NCBI GenBank assembly: GCA_900555635.1
Contig: USLU01000043.1
Location: 1-42,474 of the forward strand
Reading direction: 5' to 3'
From: an uncultured Bacteroides sp.
GTDB taxonomy: Bacteria > Bacteroidota > Bacteroidia > Bacteroidales > Bacteroidaceae
DNA: 42,474 bases
The position numbers and the translations under genes were made by a program. Below, piece after piece: positions 1 through 7,676 of this stretch (the stretch's first letter is position 1; the number at the start of each line of letters is the position of its first letter). The notes below the pieces were generated by a model that did not search any database, had not been told where the DNA came from, and worked only from the letters and a program-made list of their open reading frames with translations.

Positions 1-117
1 CCCGGCGATGAAGTGACTTTGTGGTGTGCGGCTATCGATCCTGATATGAACGAGCACTCGTATATCGTTCCGGGACTGGGAGATGCAGGCGATTTAGCAT
101 TTGGAGATAAGATATAG
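1..117 (+). CDS. upp: uracil phosphoribosyltransferase, C-terminal end (partial)
   Basis: Only the last 38 codons are in the window, ending at TAG 115-117. They read PGDEVTLWCAAIDPDMNEHS followed by YIVPGLGDAGDLAFGDKI. The block IVPGLGDAGD is the family's hallmark C-terminal uracil-binding segment. The enzyme salvages uracil by transferring the phosphoribosyl group of PRPP to give UMP, in the cytoplasm. The gene starts upstream of the window and is convergent with the proline dehydrogenase gene; a large inverted repeat lies between them. Identification rests on the motif alone. Confidence 0.9.
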   Translation, partial: PGDEVTLWCAAIDPDMNEHSYIVPGLGDAGDLAFGDKI

Positions 118-138
118 TATCAGCTGATTTTATCCCAT

Positions 139-250
139 TTGTCAAACACTGGTGTTCCGCTTGTCAGACACCAGTGTTTGTCACGATAAACACCAGCCTT
201 TGTCGCGATACACGCCAGTGTCTGACAAGAGGAACACCAGTGTCTGACAA
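139..250. repeat. inverted repeat between convergent upp and putA
   Basis: A left arm at 139-167 pairs with a right arm at 222-250 (29 bp, two mismatches), and pairing extends a few bases inward. The word ACACCAGTGT next to TGACA or TTTGTC occurs several times inside in both orientations, so the element is a nested set of short repeats. It is the only strong hairpin between the two convergent genes and could act as a two-way terminator, but it has no clear T-tract. The arms and loop are seen in the sequence; the terminator role is inferred. Confidence 0.7.
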
Positions 251-326
251 ATCTCACATGGTGGTTATGTCAGTGTAGAGAGCAAAGAAGGAAAGTACAG
301 TGAGTTTACCGTATCATTGCCGTTCT

Positions 327-3300
327 TTATTCTACCGGTGGTACTTCCGATATGCTACCATAGCGGTGATACTCGAATGAGATGCTTTGTTCCTTGATGT
401 AGTGGATCAGCTCTACGCGTCCGTCTTTTACCGGTGGTGCGGTAGCGATATACTTATCAAAGTGTGCGGCTTGTTCGTACATCTTCATCGGGATATCGGC
501 ACTACAAGTACGGATACGTTCGTAATCTTTCATGGTAGCGAGGAATTCGTCGAATGACTCCTTCTTTATTCGGCAGTCGGCAGAAGCTAGGATTTCCGTA
601 CGGTCATCAGTCGGATCGCAGCTGATAACAAGCGGAGTGTGGCAAGTCTTTGCTGCCAAAGCTATCATACGGATTTGCTCGTTGCTATCGCCCGGGAAGA
701 GGCGTAATACCATATTCTTCAAGGGTAAGTAGCGGAAAGCATTCTGCTCGCCATAGAGGTTGTTGATGTCCCGGGCATGGGCAAACTCTTTCTCGTAGGC
801 TTCGGCATAACTCTTCTGATAGTCGGTAGTACTGCCGGGCTTGTCGGTAATCTTCAGGAAGCAGGCACAGTAATTAGGACCTCCCGCCTTTACGCCGCCA
901 CCAAAAGCGGATAGCTTCATGCCGCCGAATGGCTGACGATTGACAATAGCTCCCGTAATGCCACGGTTGATATAGAGATTTCCCGCCTGGATAGAGTCTT
1001 TCCACTTTTTCTGTTCTGTCTCGTCGAGGCTTTGCAGGCCGGATGTCAGACCATAATCGAGGCTATTAACCAGCTTGATGCCTTCTTCGAGGTTTTCAAT
1101 GCAGGCTACGCTAAGCATCGGTCCGAACAACTCTGTACGGAATGAATAACTTCCGGGCTTTACTCCCCACTTCACAGTCGGAGCAAGGATATACTCTTTT
1201 TTATCAAGGAAACGGGGCGGTACCAGCCACGATTCTCCCGGTTCGAGTTTGAGGGCGGCAAGCAATTTTTCGTTCTTGTTGGTAATCATCGGCCCTACTA
1301 CATTTCCTGAATTCCAGACACTGCCTACTTTCATACTGGTAGCGGCATCTTTCAATTTGTCGCGGAAGTTCTTATCTTCGTAGACTGAACGCTCAACCAA
1401 TAGCAAGGAGCAAGCGGAACATTTCTGTCCGGCATTGCCGAAAGCGGAGGTTACGATGTTCATGATGGCATGGTCGCGGTCGCCCGATGCGGTGAGGATG
1501 ATGGCATTCTTGCCTCCTGTCTCGGCCGAAAGCGGAGTGGCGGGGTTGGCGTGAGCTATATTCTGAGCAGTGTCGGTTCCGCCGGTGAGGATAATGTGCT
1601 TGATGGCGGGGGCGGTAGTCAGCACGTTTAGCGCATTGCGGTCGGTGATGATTACTTGTAAGGCCTCTTTGGGCACACCTGCATCCCAGAATGCCTTGGC
1701 AAACATCCAGGCTACGGGGGCGGCAACGGTTGCCGGCTTCAGTATCACGGTGTTTCCACCAGCCAGTGCTGCTGCAATGCCGCCGATAGGGATAGCACAC
1801 GGGAAGTTCCATGGAGAAATGACGAGAATGGTTCCTTTGGGAGCAATGTCTACGTCGGGCAATGCGGCAAAGGTCTGCATGGAGGTGGTGTAGAAGCGGG
1901 CATAGTCTATACCTTCCGAAACTTCCACATCGCCTTCGACTACAGTTTTTCCGGTGACTGCGCACATGCAACCTATCAGGTCACCACGCAAATCGCCTAG
2001 GCGGTTGGCGGCTTCGTACATGATGCGGTGACGCTCTTCGAGGGTGGTATTTCGCCAGCCTGTGGGATCTTTCTCGGCGATGTCGATAATCTGTTTCACT
2101 TGTTCGCTATTGGCTTGCGACATTTCGCAGACGCACACTTCGTCGTCCTGGCAGCGGTCCATGTATTTGTAGCGTTTCTCGCATACTACGGTTTCAGCGC
2201 CTATCTGCAAAGGGATAATTTCGGGAGTATCATCGGGAGATTTCTTCCATTTGGCGAAGATATTCCGTACCCATTCCTGGTTCTGAGCCAGGTCGAAGTC
2301 TGTATCCGGTTCGTTCTTCATGACTGCTTGGGGCTGTACAGGTCGATAAGGTTTCAATCGGTTTTGTGTGCGGGTAGGAATATGAGTGATACTGTCTTTC
2401 ATACGGTAAGCATCTTCGAATTGCTTCTCCAGGAAACGCCAGGTATCTGTGTCCGGTTTCAGGTTGAAGGAGTGGGTGAGGAAGTTGTCGGGTGCCGTAT
2501 TCTCATCCATGCGGCGTACCAGGTAGGATACTGCATTGAGGAAATGTTCGTCCTTAACCACAGGAGCATACAGAATGACGTGATTGCCCAGTATGGATTG
2601 TGCCCGCCATACATGGTCTGCCATTCCTTCGAGCATTTCAAATGTCATATACGCTGCACTGCCCAGTTTTTGGCTTAACAGATAAGCGTATGCAATTGTG
2701 AAGAGGTTGTGCGAGGCCACTCCCAGATGGAGTGCTTTTGCATTTTCGGGCAATAAGGCGCGTTCCAGCAGGTGCAGGTAGTTGGCATCGACTTCGGTCT
2801 TTGAGGAACGTATCGGGTTCGCCCATCCGCGAAGGGACGAAATTACAGTCTCCATCTCCAGGTTACAGCCTTTCACCAGGCGCATTTTCAGTGGAGCGCC
2901 ACCATCGGCTACGCGGGCTTTGGCAAACTCCAGTAACTCTGTTTGGAAGTCGTAGGCATCGGGTAGGTAAGCTTGTACCACAATACCGGCCGAGTAGTTC
3001 TTGAATTCCGGCTTGCTGAGCACTGTTTTAAAGAGACGGAGTGTAAAGTGTGTATCTTTATATTCCTCCATATCGAGGTTGACGAATTTTGCGCGTTTCA
3101 CTCCGTTCCCGTCTTCATATGGAAAATCTATCGCCTTTTGGTACAAGGCAGACATGCGGCGTACCAGTTCAGGGAAACTTTCTTCATAATTCAGTGCATG
3201 GGTCTGTGCGTAAATGCCCGATATCTTGACGGAGATATAATTGATATCGGGAGCTTCGAGAGATTCCAGGTAGTGGAAGTAGCGATGATCGGCTTCTCCA

Positions 3301-3761
3301 TTTCCCAATACCACTTCGCCCAGCAGGTTTACGTTCTGCCCTATCTTTTGTTTGGAACGTTCGGCAAGGTGCTCTGTCAGTTTGGGGCGTGCTTCGTCAA
3401 GGATGACCTTGGCGGTATCCATGCGGAGCCGTTTCTTTATAATAGGTATGGCGATGAAGTCGAAATGATGTCCGAAGGATTGGTACATCTTGAAGAGGAA
3501 CGTATCGCGTTTGTTCAGGAATTGAGGGACACCGTAGCGGTCTATCAGAGTTTTGATACGGGCGGCAAGTTTCTTGCGGTCGCGTATCTGGGACGATTCG
3601 TCGAGCATCTTCACAAGGAAGCGTTTGTCTTGCGGGCGTTGCACCATGACGGCATATTTATGCTGTTCCCGGCGTTCTTCGTCAGTGATGGTTTGTTCAC
3701 AGGTATTATAAAGCTTCAGTACCCATTCTTGTACTTCGGCAATGGTTGGCTTGTTTTCCAT
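327..3761 (-). CDS. putA: bifunctional proline dehydrogenase / L-glutamate gamma-semialdehyde (P5C) dehydrogenase
   Basis: This enzyme oxidises proline to P5C with FAD and then to glutamate with NAD+. Numbering is from the upstream GTG at 3776. The proline dehydrogenase barrel spans roughly residues 90-450, with the substrate-binding stretch LVRRMDENTAPDNF at 419-432. The aldehyde dehydrogenase domain follows: SPWNFP at 654-659, catalytic Glu752 in AETGGKN and catalytic Cys786 in GQKCSA. A C-terminal extension reaches residue 1149. There is no N-terminal DNA-binding domain, so it is not a self-regulating PutA of the E. coli type. I prefer ATG 3761 because the alternative GTG (3776) lies inside a palindromic repeat that appears to have landed against the gene. 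A TATATTTG promoter lies about 240 bp upstream. No downstream partner is seen on this strand. Confidence 0.93.
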   Translation of the reverse strand: MENKPTIAEVQEWVLKLYNTCEQTITDEERREQHKYAVMVQRPQDKRFLVKMLDESSQIRDRKKLAARIKTLIDRYGVPQFLNKRDTFLFKMYQSFGHHFDFIAIPIIKKRLRMDTAKVILDEARPKLTEHLAERSKQKIGQNVNLLGEVVLGNGEADHRYFHYLESLEAPDINYISVKISGIYAQTHALNYEESFPELVRRMSALYQKAIDFPYEDGNGVKRAKFVNLDMEEYKDTHFTLRLFKTVLSKPEFKNYSAGIVVQAYLPDAYDFQTELLEFAKARVADGGAPLKMRLVKGCNLEMETVISSLRGWANPIRSSKTEVDANYLHLLERALLPENAKALHLGVASHNLFTIAYAYLLSQKLGSAAYMTFEMLEGMADHVWRAQSILGNHVILYAPVVKDEHFLNAVSYLVRRMDENTAPDNFLTHSFNLKPDTDTWRFLEKQFEDAYRMKDSITHIPTRTQNRLKPYRPVQPQAVMKNEPDTDFDLAQNQEWVRNIFAKWKKSPDDTPEIIPLQIGAETVVCEKRYKYMDRCQDDEVCVCEMSQANSEQVKQIIDIAEKDPTGWRNTTLEERHRIMYEAANRLGDLRGDLIGCMCAVTGKTVVEGDVEVSEGIDYARFYTTSMQTFAALPDVDIAPKGTILVISPWNFPCAIPIGGIAAALAGGNTVILKPATVAAPVAWMFAKAFWDAGVPKEALQVIITDRNALNVLTTAPAIKHIILTGGTDTAQNIAHANPATPLSAETGGKNAIILTASGDRDHAIMNIVTSAFGNAGQKCSACSLLLVERSVYEDKNFRDKLKDAATSMKVGSVWNSGNVVGPMITNKNEKLLAALKLEPGESWLVPPRFLDKKEYILAPTVKWGVKPGSYSFRTELFGPMLSVACIENLEEGIKLVNSLDYGLTSGLQSLDETEQKKWKDSIQAGNLYINRGITGAIVNRQPFGGMKLSAFGGGVKAGGPNYCACFLKITDKPGSTTDYQKSYAEAYEKEFAHARDINNLYGEQNAFRYLPLKNMVLRLFPGDSNEQIRMIALAAKTCHTPLVISCDPTDDRTEILASADCRIKKESFDEFLATMKDYERIRTCSADIPMKMYEQAAHFDKYIATAPPVKDGRVELIHYIKEQSISFEYHRYGSISEVPPVE

Positions 3762-3772
3762 AAGGCTTTTAC

Positions 3773-3883
3773 TCACACTCCTCGGTTCCCCTAAAGGGGA
3801 AGGGGGATAGTTTAAATTAATAATCAGGATTAATGATTTACGGAGTATTCTCCTCCCCCTTTAGGGGGACGAAGGGTGTGTGG
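3773..3883. repeat. palindromic (MITE-like) repeat in the putA leader
   Basis: The left arm, about 3773-3808, contains TTCCCCTAAAGGGGAAGGGG. The right arm, about 3848-3883, contains CCCCCTTTAGGGGGACGAAG. They are imperfect reverse complements, each with a small CCCTAAAGGG palindrome, around an AT-rich centre. A similar architecture (C/G-rich palindromes in two arms around an AT-rich core with AATnATTAAGATTA-like words) recurs at 42326-42472. The element abuts the putA start and supplies the upstream GTG and the end of a small leader ORF. Membership of a genome-wide family is inferred from these two copies. Confidence 0.7.
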
Positions 3884-3967
3884 AGGACTGAACATAACCG
3901 CACGGTATCTGTGCAAGGTCTGGAGAGCTTGCTGTGAAAACCGGTCAAAGAGTAGTTCTCGGTCCAT
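3830..3967 (-). CDS. possible 45-aa leader ORF upstream of putA
   Basis: An ATG at 3967 opens a 45-codon frame (MDRELLFDRFSQQALQTLHR, then YRAVMFSPPH...) ending at TAA 3830. It lies about 35 nt downstream of the predicted putA promoter and about 70 nt before the putA start, in the putA leader. The first 25 residues look like a plausible amphipathic helix; the rest (SPPHTLRPPKGGG) is translated palindromic repeat. It could be a real small protein, a regulatory leader peptide or chance. No family is recognised. Confidence 0.3.
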   Translation of the reverse strand: MDRELLFDRFSQQALQTLHRYRAVMFSPPHTLRPPKGGGEYSVNH

Positions 3968-4002
3968 AAAAAGAAAGATTTAGAGGTATATAACAATGTA
4001 TG

Positions 4003-4032
4003 CAAATATACACTAATTCTTTTATTATCAAA
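4003..4032 (-). promoter_or_regulatory. predicted promoter for putA
   Basis: On the minus strand TATATTTG (4003-4010) matches the Bacteroides -7 element TAnnTTTG. TTTG (4029-4032) lies 18 bp upstream at the -33 position. Both boxes are close to consensus. Transcription would give a leader of about 240 nt containing the possible small ORF and the palindromic repeat. Confidence 0.6.
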
Positions 4033-4098
4033 GGAAAAGACATGATTTATTTTCCTACTAATTCAAACTTCAGAAGTAAAATCATTCCTTGAGAAATG

Positions 4099-4182
4099 TA
4101 TCTGCTCCGTATTCGTTCCGTGTATGCTCCACATAGAGATACCTTTTTACGGAGCAAGTACGGAGCAGATACGGAGCGGATA
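4099..4182. repeat. inverted repeat built from CTCCGTA words
   Basis: Arms at 4099-4130 and 4151-4182 are reverse complements at about 25 of 32 positions. Each arm contains repeated CTCCGTA/TACGGAG words. It lies between the putA promoter and the truncated AraC gene. It may serve as a terminator for the AraC remnant, but no function can be assigned from sequence. Confidence 0.6.
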
Positions 4183-4224
4183 TGGCTTGGGTTGCCTTTT
4201 GAGTATCATTCGGAAGCTTGGCTC

Positions 4225-4404
4225 CTATTCTTCTTTGGGGAATTCGTTTTCTTGTATCTTCTTCCTGAATTCCAATGGCGTCATTTGCACGGTTTTTTTA
4301 AACTGCCTGTTGAAGTTTGAAGGACTGTTGAAACCGGAGTCATAGCACACTTGTTCTATACTGTACTCCTCGGAATAGAGCATCTTACACGCATGGCTGA
4401 TTCT
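4225..4404 (-). pseudogene. AraC-family regulator, C-terminal HTH remnant
   Basis: Reading leftward from about 4404 to TAG 4225, the frame gives RISHACKMLYSEEYSIEQVC followed by YDSGFNSPSNFNRQFKKTVQ and MTPLEFRKK. This is the typical last helix-turn-helix of an AraC/XylS DNA-binding domain. Everything upstream (sensor part and first HTH) is missing: beyond about 4400 the sequence becomes GH92 coding sequence on the other strand. There is no start codon or promoter for it. It is most likely the stub of a regulator that once controlled a neighbouring glycan-use gene. Confidence 0.8.
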
Positions 4405-5712
4405 TCATTTATCAGTCTGGAACAAGCATTGCTCAACTTGCAGGAAGTAAAGGATAAGAGCTTCGACCAAGTGCGCGAATCTGCAAAGAACCGGTGGAAC
4501 GATGCCTTGGGACGTGTGGAAGTAAGCGGTGGAACCGATGATGAACTGAAGACGTTCTATATCAGCCTTTACCGTTCAACTCTCTTTCCCCGTAAGTTCT
4601 ACGAACTGAATGAGAAAGGGGAAGTCTATCATTATAGTCCCTATATCGTGGATGCTTATCTGAAAGGGGTGAAAGTGGAAGATGTCAAGACACTCTACGA
4701 GGGTCTGATTGCTACCGCCAACAAGGAGCATCCCACTGTGAAATCCACCGGACGCTGGGGTTGCGAGTATTACAACAAACTAGGCTATGTGCCTTATAAT
4801 GTGAATATTCGCGAGAATGCCGCCCGTACGCTGGAATATGCTTACGATGACTGGTGTATCTATCGGTTGGGTAAAGCCTTGGGACGTCCCAAATCGGAAA
4901 TCAACTTGTATGCCAAGCGGGCTATGAATTATAAGAACCTCTTCGATAAGGAAACATCCTTGATGCGGGGCCGTAATGAAGATGGCAGTTTTGCCGTTCC
5001 TTTCTCTCCTTTCAAGTGGGGAGATGCCTTTACCGAAGGAAATGCGTGGCATTATACCTGGTCTGTTTTCCATGATCCGCAAGGATTGATAAACCTTATG
5101 GGAGGAAAGCGTCAGTTCGTATCCATGCTGGATTCTGTGTTCATTGTTCCCCCCGTCTTCGATGAGAGCTATTATGGAAGTGTCATTCACGAGATACGTG
5201 AAATGCAGGTGATGAATGTGGGTAATTATGCACACGGCAATCAGCCCGTGCAGCACATGATTTATCTGTATAACTATGCCGGCACACCGTGGAAAGCACA
5301 AATGCGACTTCGTCAGGTAATGGATAAGTTCTATGCACCGACTCCCGATGGCTATTGCGGTGACGAGGACAACGGCCAGACTTCTGCCTGGTATGTATTT
5401 TCCGCTCTTGGCTTTTATCCGGTATGTCCCGGCTCAGGGCAGTATGTCTTGGGTTCTCCGCTTTTCCGTAAGGCAGTCATCCACTTGGAGAATGGCTCGG
5501 ATGTAACCATCAACGCACCCGAGAATAATGCAGTGAATCTGTACATTGATGAACTTACAGTCGACGGAAAGAAATATGAGAAGAATTATCTGGAGCACGA
5601 TAACTTGCTTCGGGGTGCCAAAATGGACTTCCGAATGTCCGACAAACCCAATACCCGGCGAGGTACGGCAGACTCGGATGCTCCCTATTCCTTCTCTCTG
5701 GAGAAAAAATAA
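4399..5712 (+). pseudogene. GH92 alpha-mannosidase, 5'-truncated
   Basis: From SSFISLEQALLNL to the stop at 5712 the frame matches the C-terminal 60% of GH92 family exo-alpha-mannosidases, which are normally about 730-780 residues. Catalytic-domain landmarks are present: EGNAWHYTW (general acid Glu), HGNQPVQHMIYLY and GDEDNGQTSAWYVFSALGFY (general base region). The N-terminal beta-sandwich, signal peptide and first helices are missing. An in-frame ATG at 4351 lies in inverted AraC sequence and is spurious. The surviving frame has no internal stops, so the truncation may be recent. GH92 enzymes act on N-glycan or yeast mannans; with half the active-site cleft gone it should be inactive. Confidence 0.85.
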
Positions 5713-5756
5713 AGTGTAAATACAGTATTGATTTTCAGGATTACTTGTATCTCTAA

Positions 5757-5888
5757 AGAGGATGTGTCATAACTCACCACAGATAACACAGATTAATACA
5801 GATTGGGATTAAATTGTTGACTTTCAGTGTATATAATCTGCTATAATCTGTGTAATCTGTGGTGAAAAGTACTTTTGACACATCCTCT
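5757..5888. repeat. MITE-like inverted repeat, 132 bp
   Basis: Perfect 13-bp termini (AGAGGATGTGTCA at 5757-5769, its complement at 5876-5888) enclose further matching arms that carry CACCACAGAT and ACACAGATTA words. The whole element can fold into one long hairpin. It sits between the GH92 remnant and the sulfatase promoter. No ORF is inside. The structure is direct; mobility is inferred. Confidence 0.75.
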
Positions 5889-5964
5889 TGTTTTATGGAA
5901 GTTGGCGCGTAATATTTCATAGACTTTCTTAGTCTGTTTTCTGCTATTCTAAGATAGAATTAGC

Positions 5965-5972
5965 TACATTTG
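5965..5972 (+). promoter_or_regulatory. predicted -7 element for the sulfatase gene
   Basis: TACATTTG matches TAnnTTTG, about 55 nt before the sulfatase ATG. The -33 region is poor (TTTT at 5937-5940, slightly too far), so this may be a weak or activator-dependent promoter. Confidence 0.5.
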
Positions 5973-6027
5973 CAAGTGCAGATTAGAGAATTTGCCCGGG
6001 ATGCAGAACTTTAAATGAAATATATCT

Positions 6028-7560
6028 ATGAAAAACCATGAACTGATTCTTTTGTATAGTGGACTCTTAGTGTCTTCAACCGGCGCCTATGCACAGAAAG
6101 CAAAGACGTTTTCCAAACCGAACATCATTTATATAATGTGTGACGATATGGGGTATGGTGACTTGGGTTGCTACGGACAGCCCTTTATCAGCACTCCGAA
6201 CCTTGACGGTATGGCACGGGAAGGCATGCTGTTTACGCAAGCTTATGCCGGCAGTCCGGTTAGTGCCCCTTCACGCGCTGCTTTCATGACAGGGCAGCAT
6301 TCGGGACATGGACTGGTGCGTGGCAACAAAGAGTATTGGCAAGATGTACCGCTTATGAAGTATGGCGAAAATGATGATTTCACGCGGGTAGGTCAGCATC
6401 CATACGATCCGGAGCACATCATTATACCCGAAATCATGAAAGACAACGGTTACACTACCGGTTTGTTCGGCAAGTGGGCAGGTGGCTACGAAGGTTCCGT
6501 TTCTACTCCCGACAAGCGTGGCATTGATGAATTCTACGGTTATATCTGCCAGTTTCAGGCGCATCTTTATTATCCTAATTTCCTGAACCGTTATAGTAAA
6601 TCAGCAGGAGATACAGCCGTAGTGCGTGTAGTAATGGACGAAAATATCCGGTATCCGATGTTTGGACGCGACTATTTCAAACGTACGCAATATTCTGCCG
6701 ATATGATCCATCAGGAAGCCATGAACTGGCTCGACCGGCAGGATGCCAAACAACCGTTCATGGGTATCTTTACTTACACCCTCCCACATGCAGAACTGGC
6801 TCAGCCCGAAGATACCATTCTGCTCGGCTATAAGAAGAAGTTCTTTCAGGATCGCACGTGGGGAGGTTCTGAACCCAGTCGTTACAACCCTTCCGACCAT
6901 ACCCATGCACAGTTTGCCGGCATGATTACCCGTCTGGACTACTATGTGGGCGAAGTACTGAAGAAACTGAAAGAGAAAGGGCTCGATGAAAATACCATCG
7001 TTATCTTTACCAGTGATAACGGTCCTCACGAAGAAGGAGGAGCCGATCCCGCATTCTTCGGTCGCGATGGTAAACTGCGCGGACTGAAACGCCAATGCTA
7101 TGAAGGCGGCATCCGTATTCCTTTCATTGTGCGTTGGCCCGGCAAAGTACAAGCCGGCAAGGTGAATGACCATCAGCTAGCTTTCTACGATCTGATGCCC
7201 ACTTTCTGTGACTTGGCAGGCATAAAGGATTATGTGAAGAAGTATAAGAACAAGAAGAAAGAAGTGGATTATTTCGATGGTATCTCTTTTGCCCCCACGC
7301 TATTAGGAAAAGACGGTCAGCAGCAACATGAGTTCCTTTACTGGGAATTTCATGAGACCGATCAGATAGGTGTCCGCATGGGTGACTGGAAATTAGTAGT
7401 TAAGAAAGGTGTTCCCTTACTCTACAATCTCTCAACCGATATTCACGAAGACCATGATATAGCCGCTGAACATCCTGAGATAGTGAAGCAGATGAAAGAA
7501 ATTATCCGTTCACAACATACTCCGAGCGAATTGTTCCATGTGACTTTACCCGCTCAATAG
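6028..7560 (+). CDS. sulfatase, formylglycine-dependent (serine type), secreted
   Basis: This 510-residue type I sulfatase should remove sulfate esters from a glycan in the periplasm or at the cell surface. A signal peptide spans about 1-22 (ends AYA/Q). Metal ligands Asp39-Asp40 (MCDDMGYGD) open the domain. Ser79 in SAPSR (79-83) is the residue an anSME maturase would turn into formylglycine. Asp329-Asn330 (TSDNGPH) complete the calcium site. The usual GKWHLG motif is GKWAGG here (147-152), keeping the lysine but losing the histidine. Substrate is unknown. It lies downstream of a wrecked GH92/AraC pair, which suggests the remains of a glycan-utilisation locus, but no SusC/SusD genes are nearby. 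Confidence 0.88.
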   Translation: MKNHELILLYSGLLVSSTGAYAQKAKTFSKPNIIYIMCDDMGYGDLGCYGQPFISTPNLDGMAREGMLFTQAYAGSPVSAPSRAAFMTGQHSGHGLVRGNKEYWQDVPLMKYGENDDFTRVGQHPYDPEHIIIPEIMKDNGYTTGLFGKWAGGYEGSVSTPDKRGIDEFYGYICQFQAHLYYPNFLNRYSKSAGDTAVVRVVMDENIRYPMFGRDYFKRTQYSADMIHQEAMNWLDRQDAKQPFMGIFTYTLPHAELAQPEDTILLGYKKKFFQDRTWGGSEPSRYNPSDHTHAQFAGMITRLDYYVGEVLKKLKEKGLDENTIVIFTSDNGPHEEGGADPAFFGRDGKLRGLKRQCYEGGIRIPFIVRWPGKVQAGKVNDHQLAFYDLMPTFCDLAGIKDYVKKYKNKKKEVDYFDGISFAPTLLGKDGQQQHEFLYWEFHETDQIGVRMGDWKLVVKKGVPLLYNLSTDIHEDHDIAAEHPEIVKQMKEIIRSQHTPSELFHVTLPAQ

Positions 7561-7597
7561 AGTTTTGCATGCCAGGGCTGAACAGAAGTAGCCTTCT

Positions 7598-7646
7598 AAA
7601 AAAATCCCCCTTCATCAGTGTCATATGACACGCTGATGAAGGGGGA
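7598..7646 (-). terminator. intrinsic terminator for korAB (may work both ways)
   Basis: A near-perfect stem pairs CCCCCTTCATCAGTGTCA (7606-7623) with the complementary arm ending in GATGAAGGGGGA (to 7646). The A-run at 7598-7604 gives a U-tract for leftward transcripts. It sits between the convergent sulfatase and korB genes. Confidence 0.85.
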
Positions 7647-7676
7647 CTAAACAGGACTATCTTCTGATTCGCGGGG

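Noticed and set aside
118..326. CRISPR-like spacing of repeated words
   Set aside because: The words are short, imperfect and in both orientations, with no regular repeat-spacer period and no cas genes.
2973..3794. 273-codon plus-strand frame inside putA
   Set aside because: Antisense shadow of a well-supported dehydrogenase gene; no signal, domain or promoter.
4351..4398. In-frame ATG upstream of the GH92 remnant
   Set aside because: The codons before 4399 are antisense AraC sequence, so the apparent start is an accident of the deletion junction.
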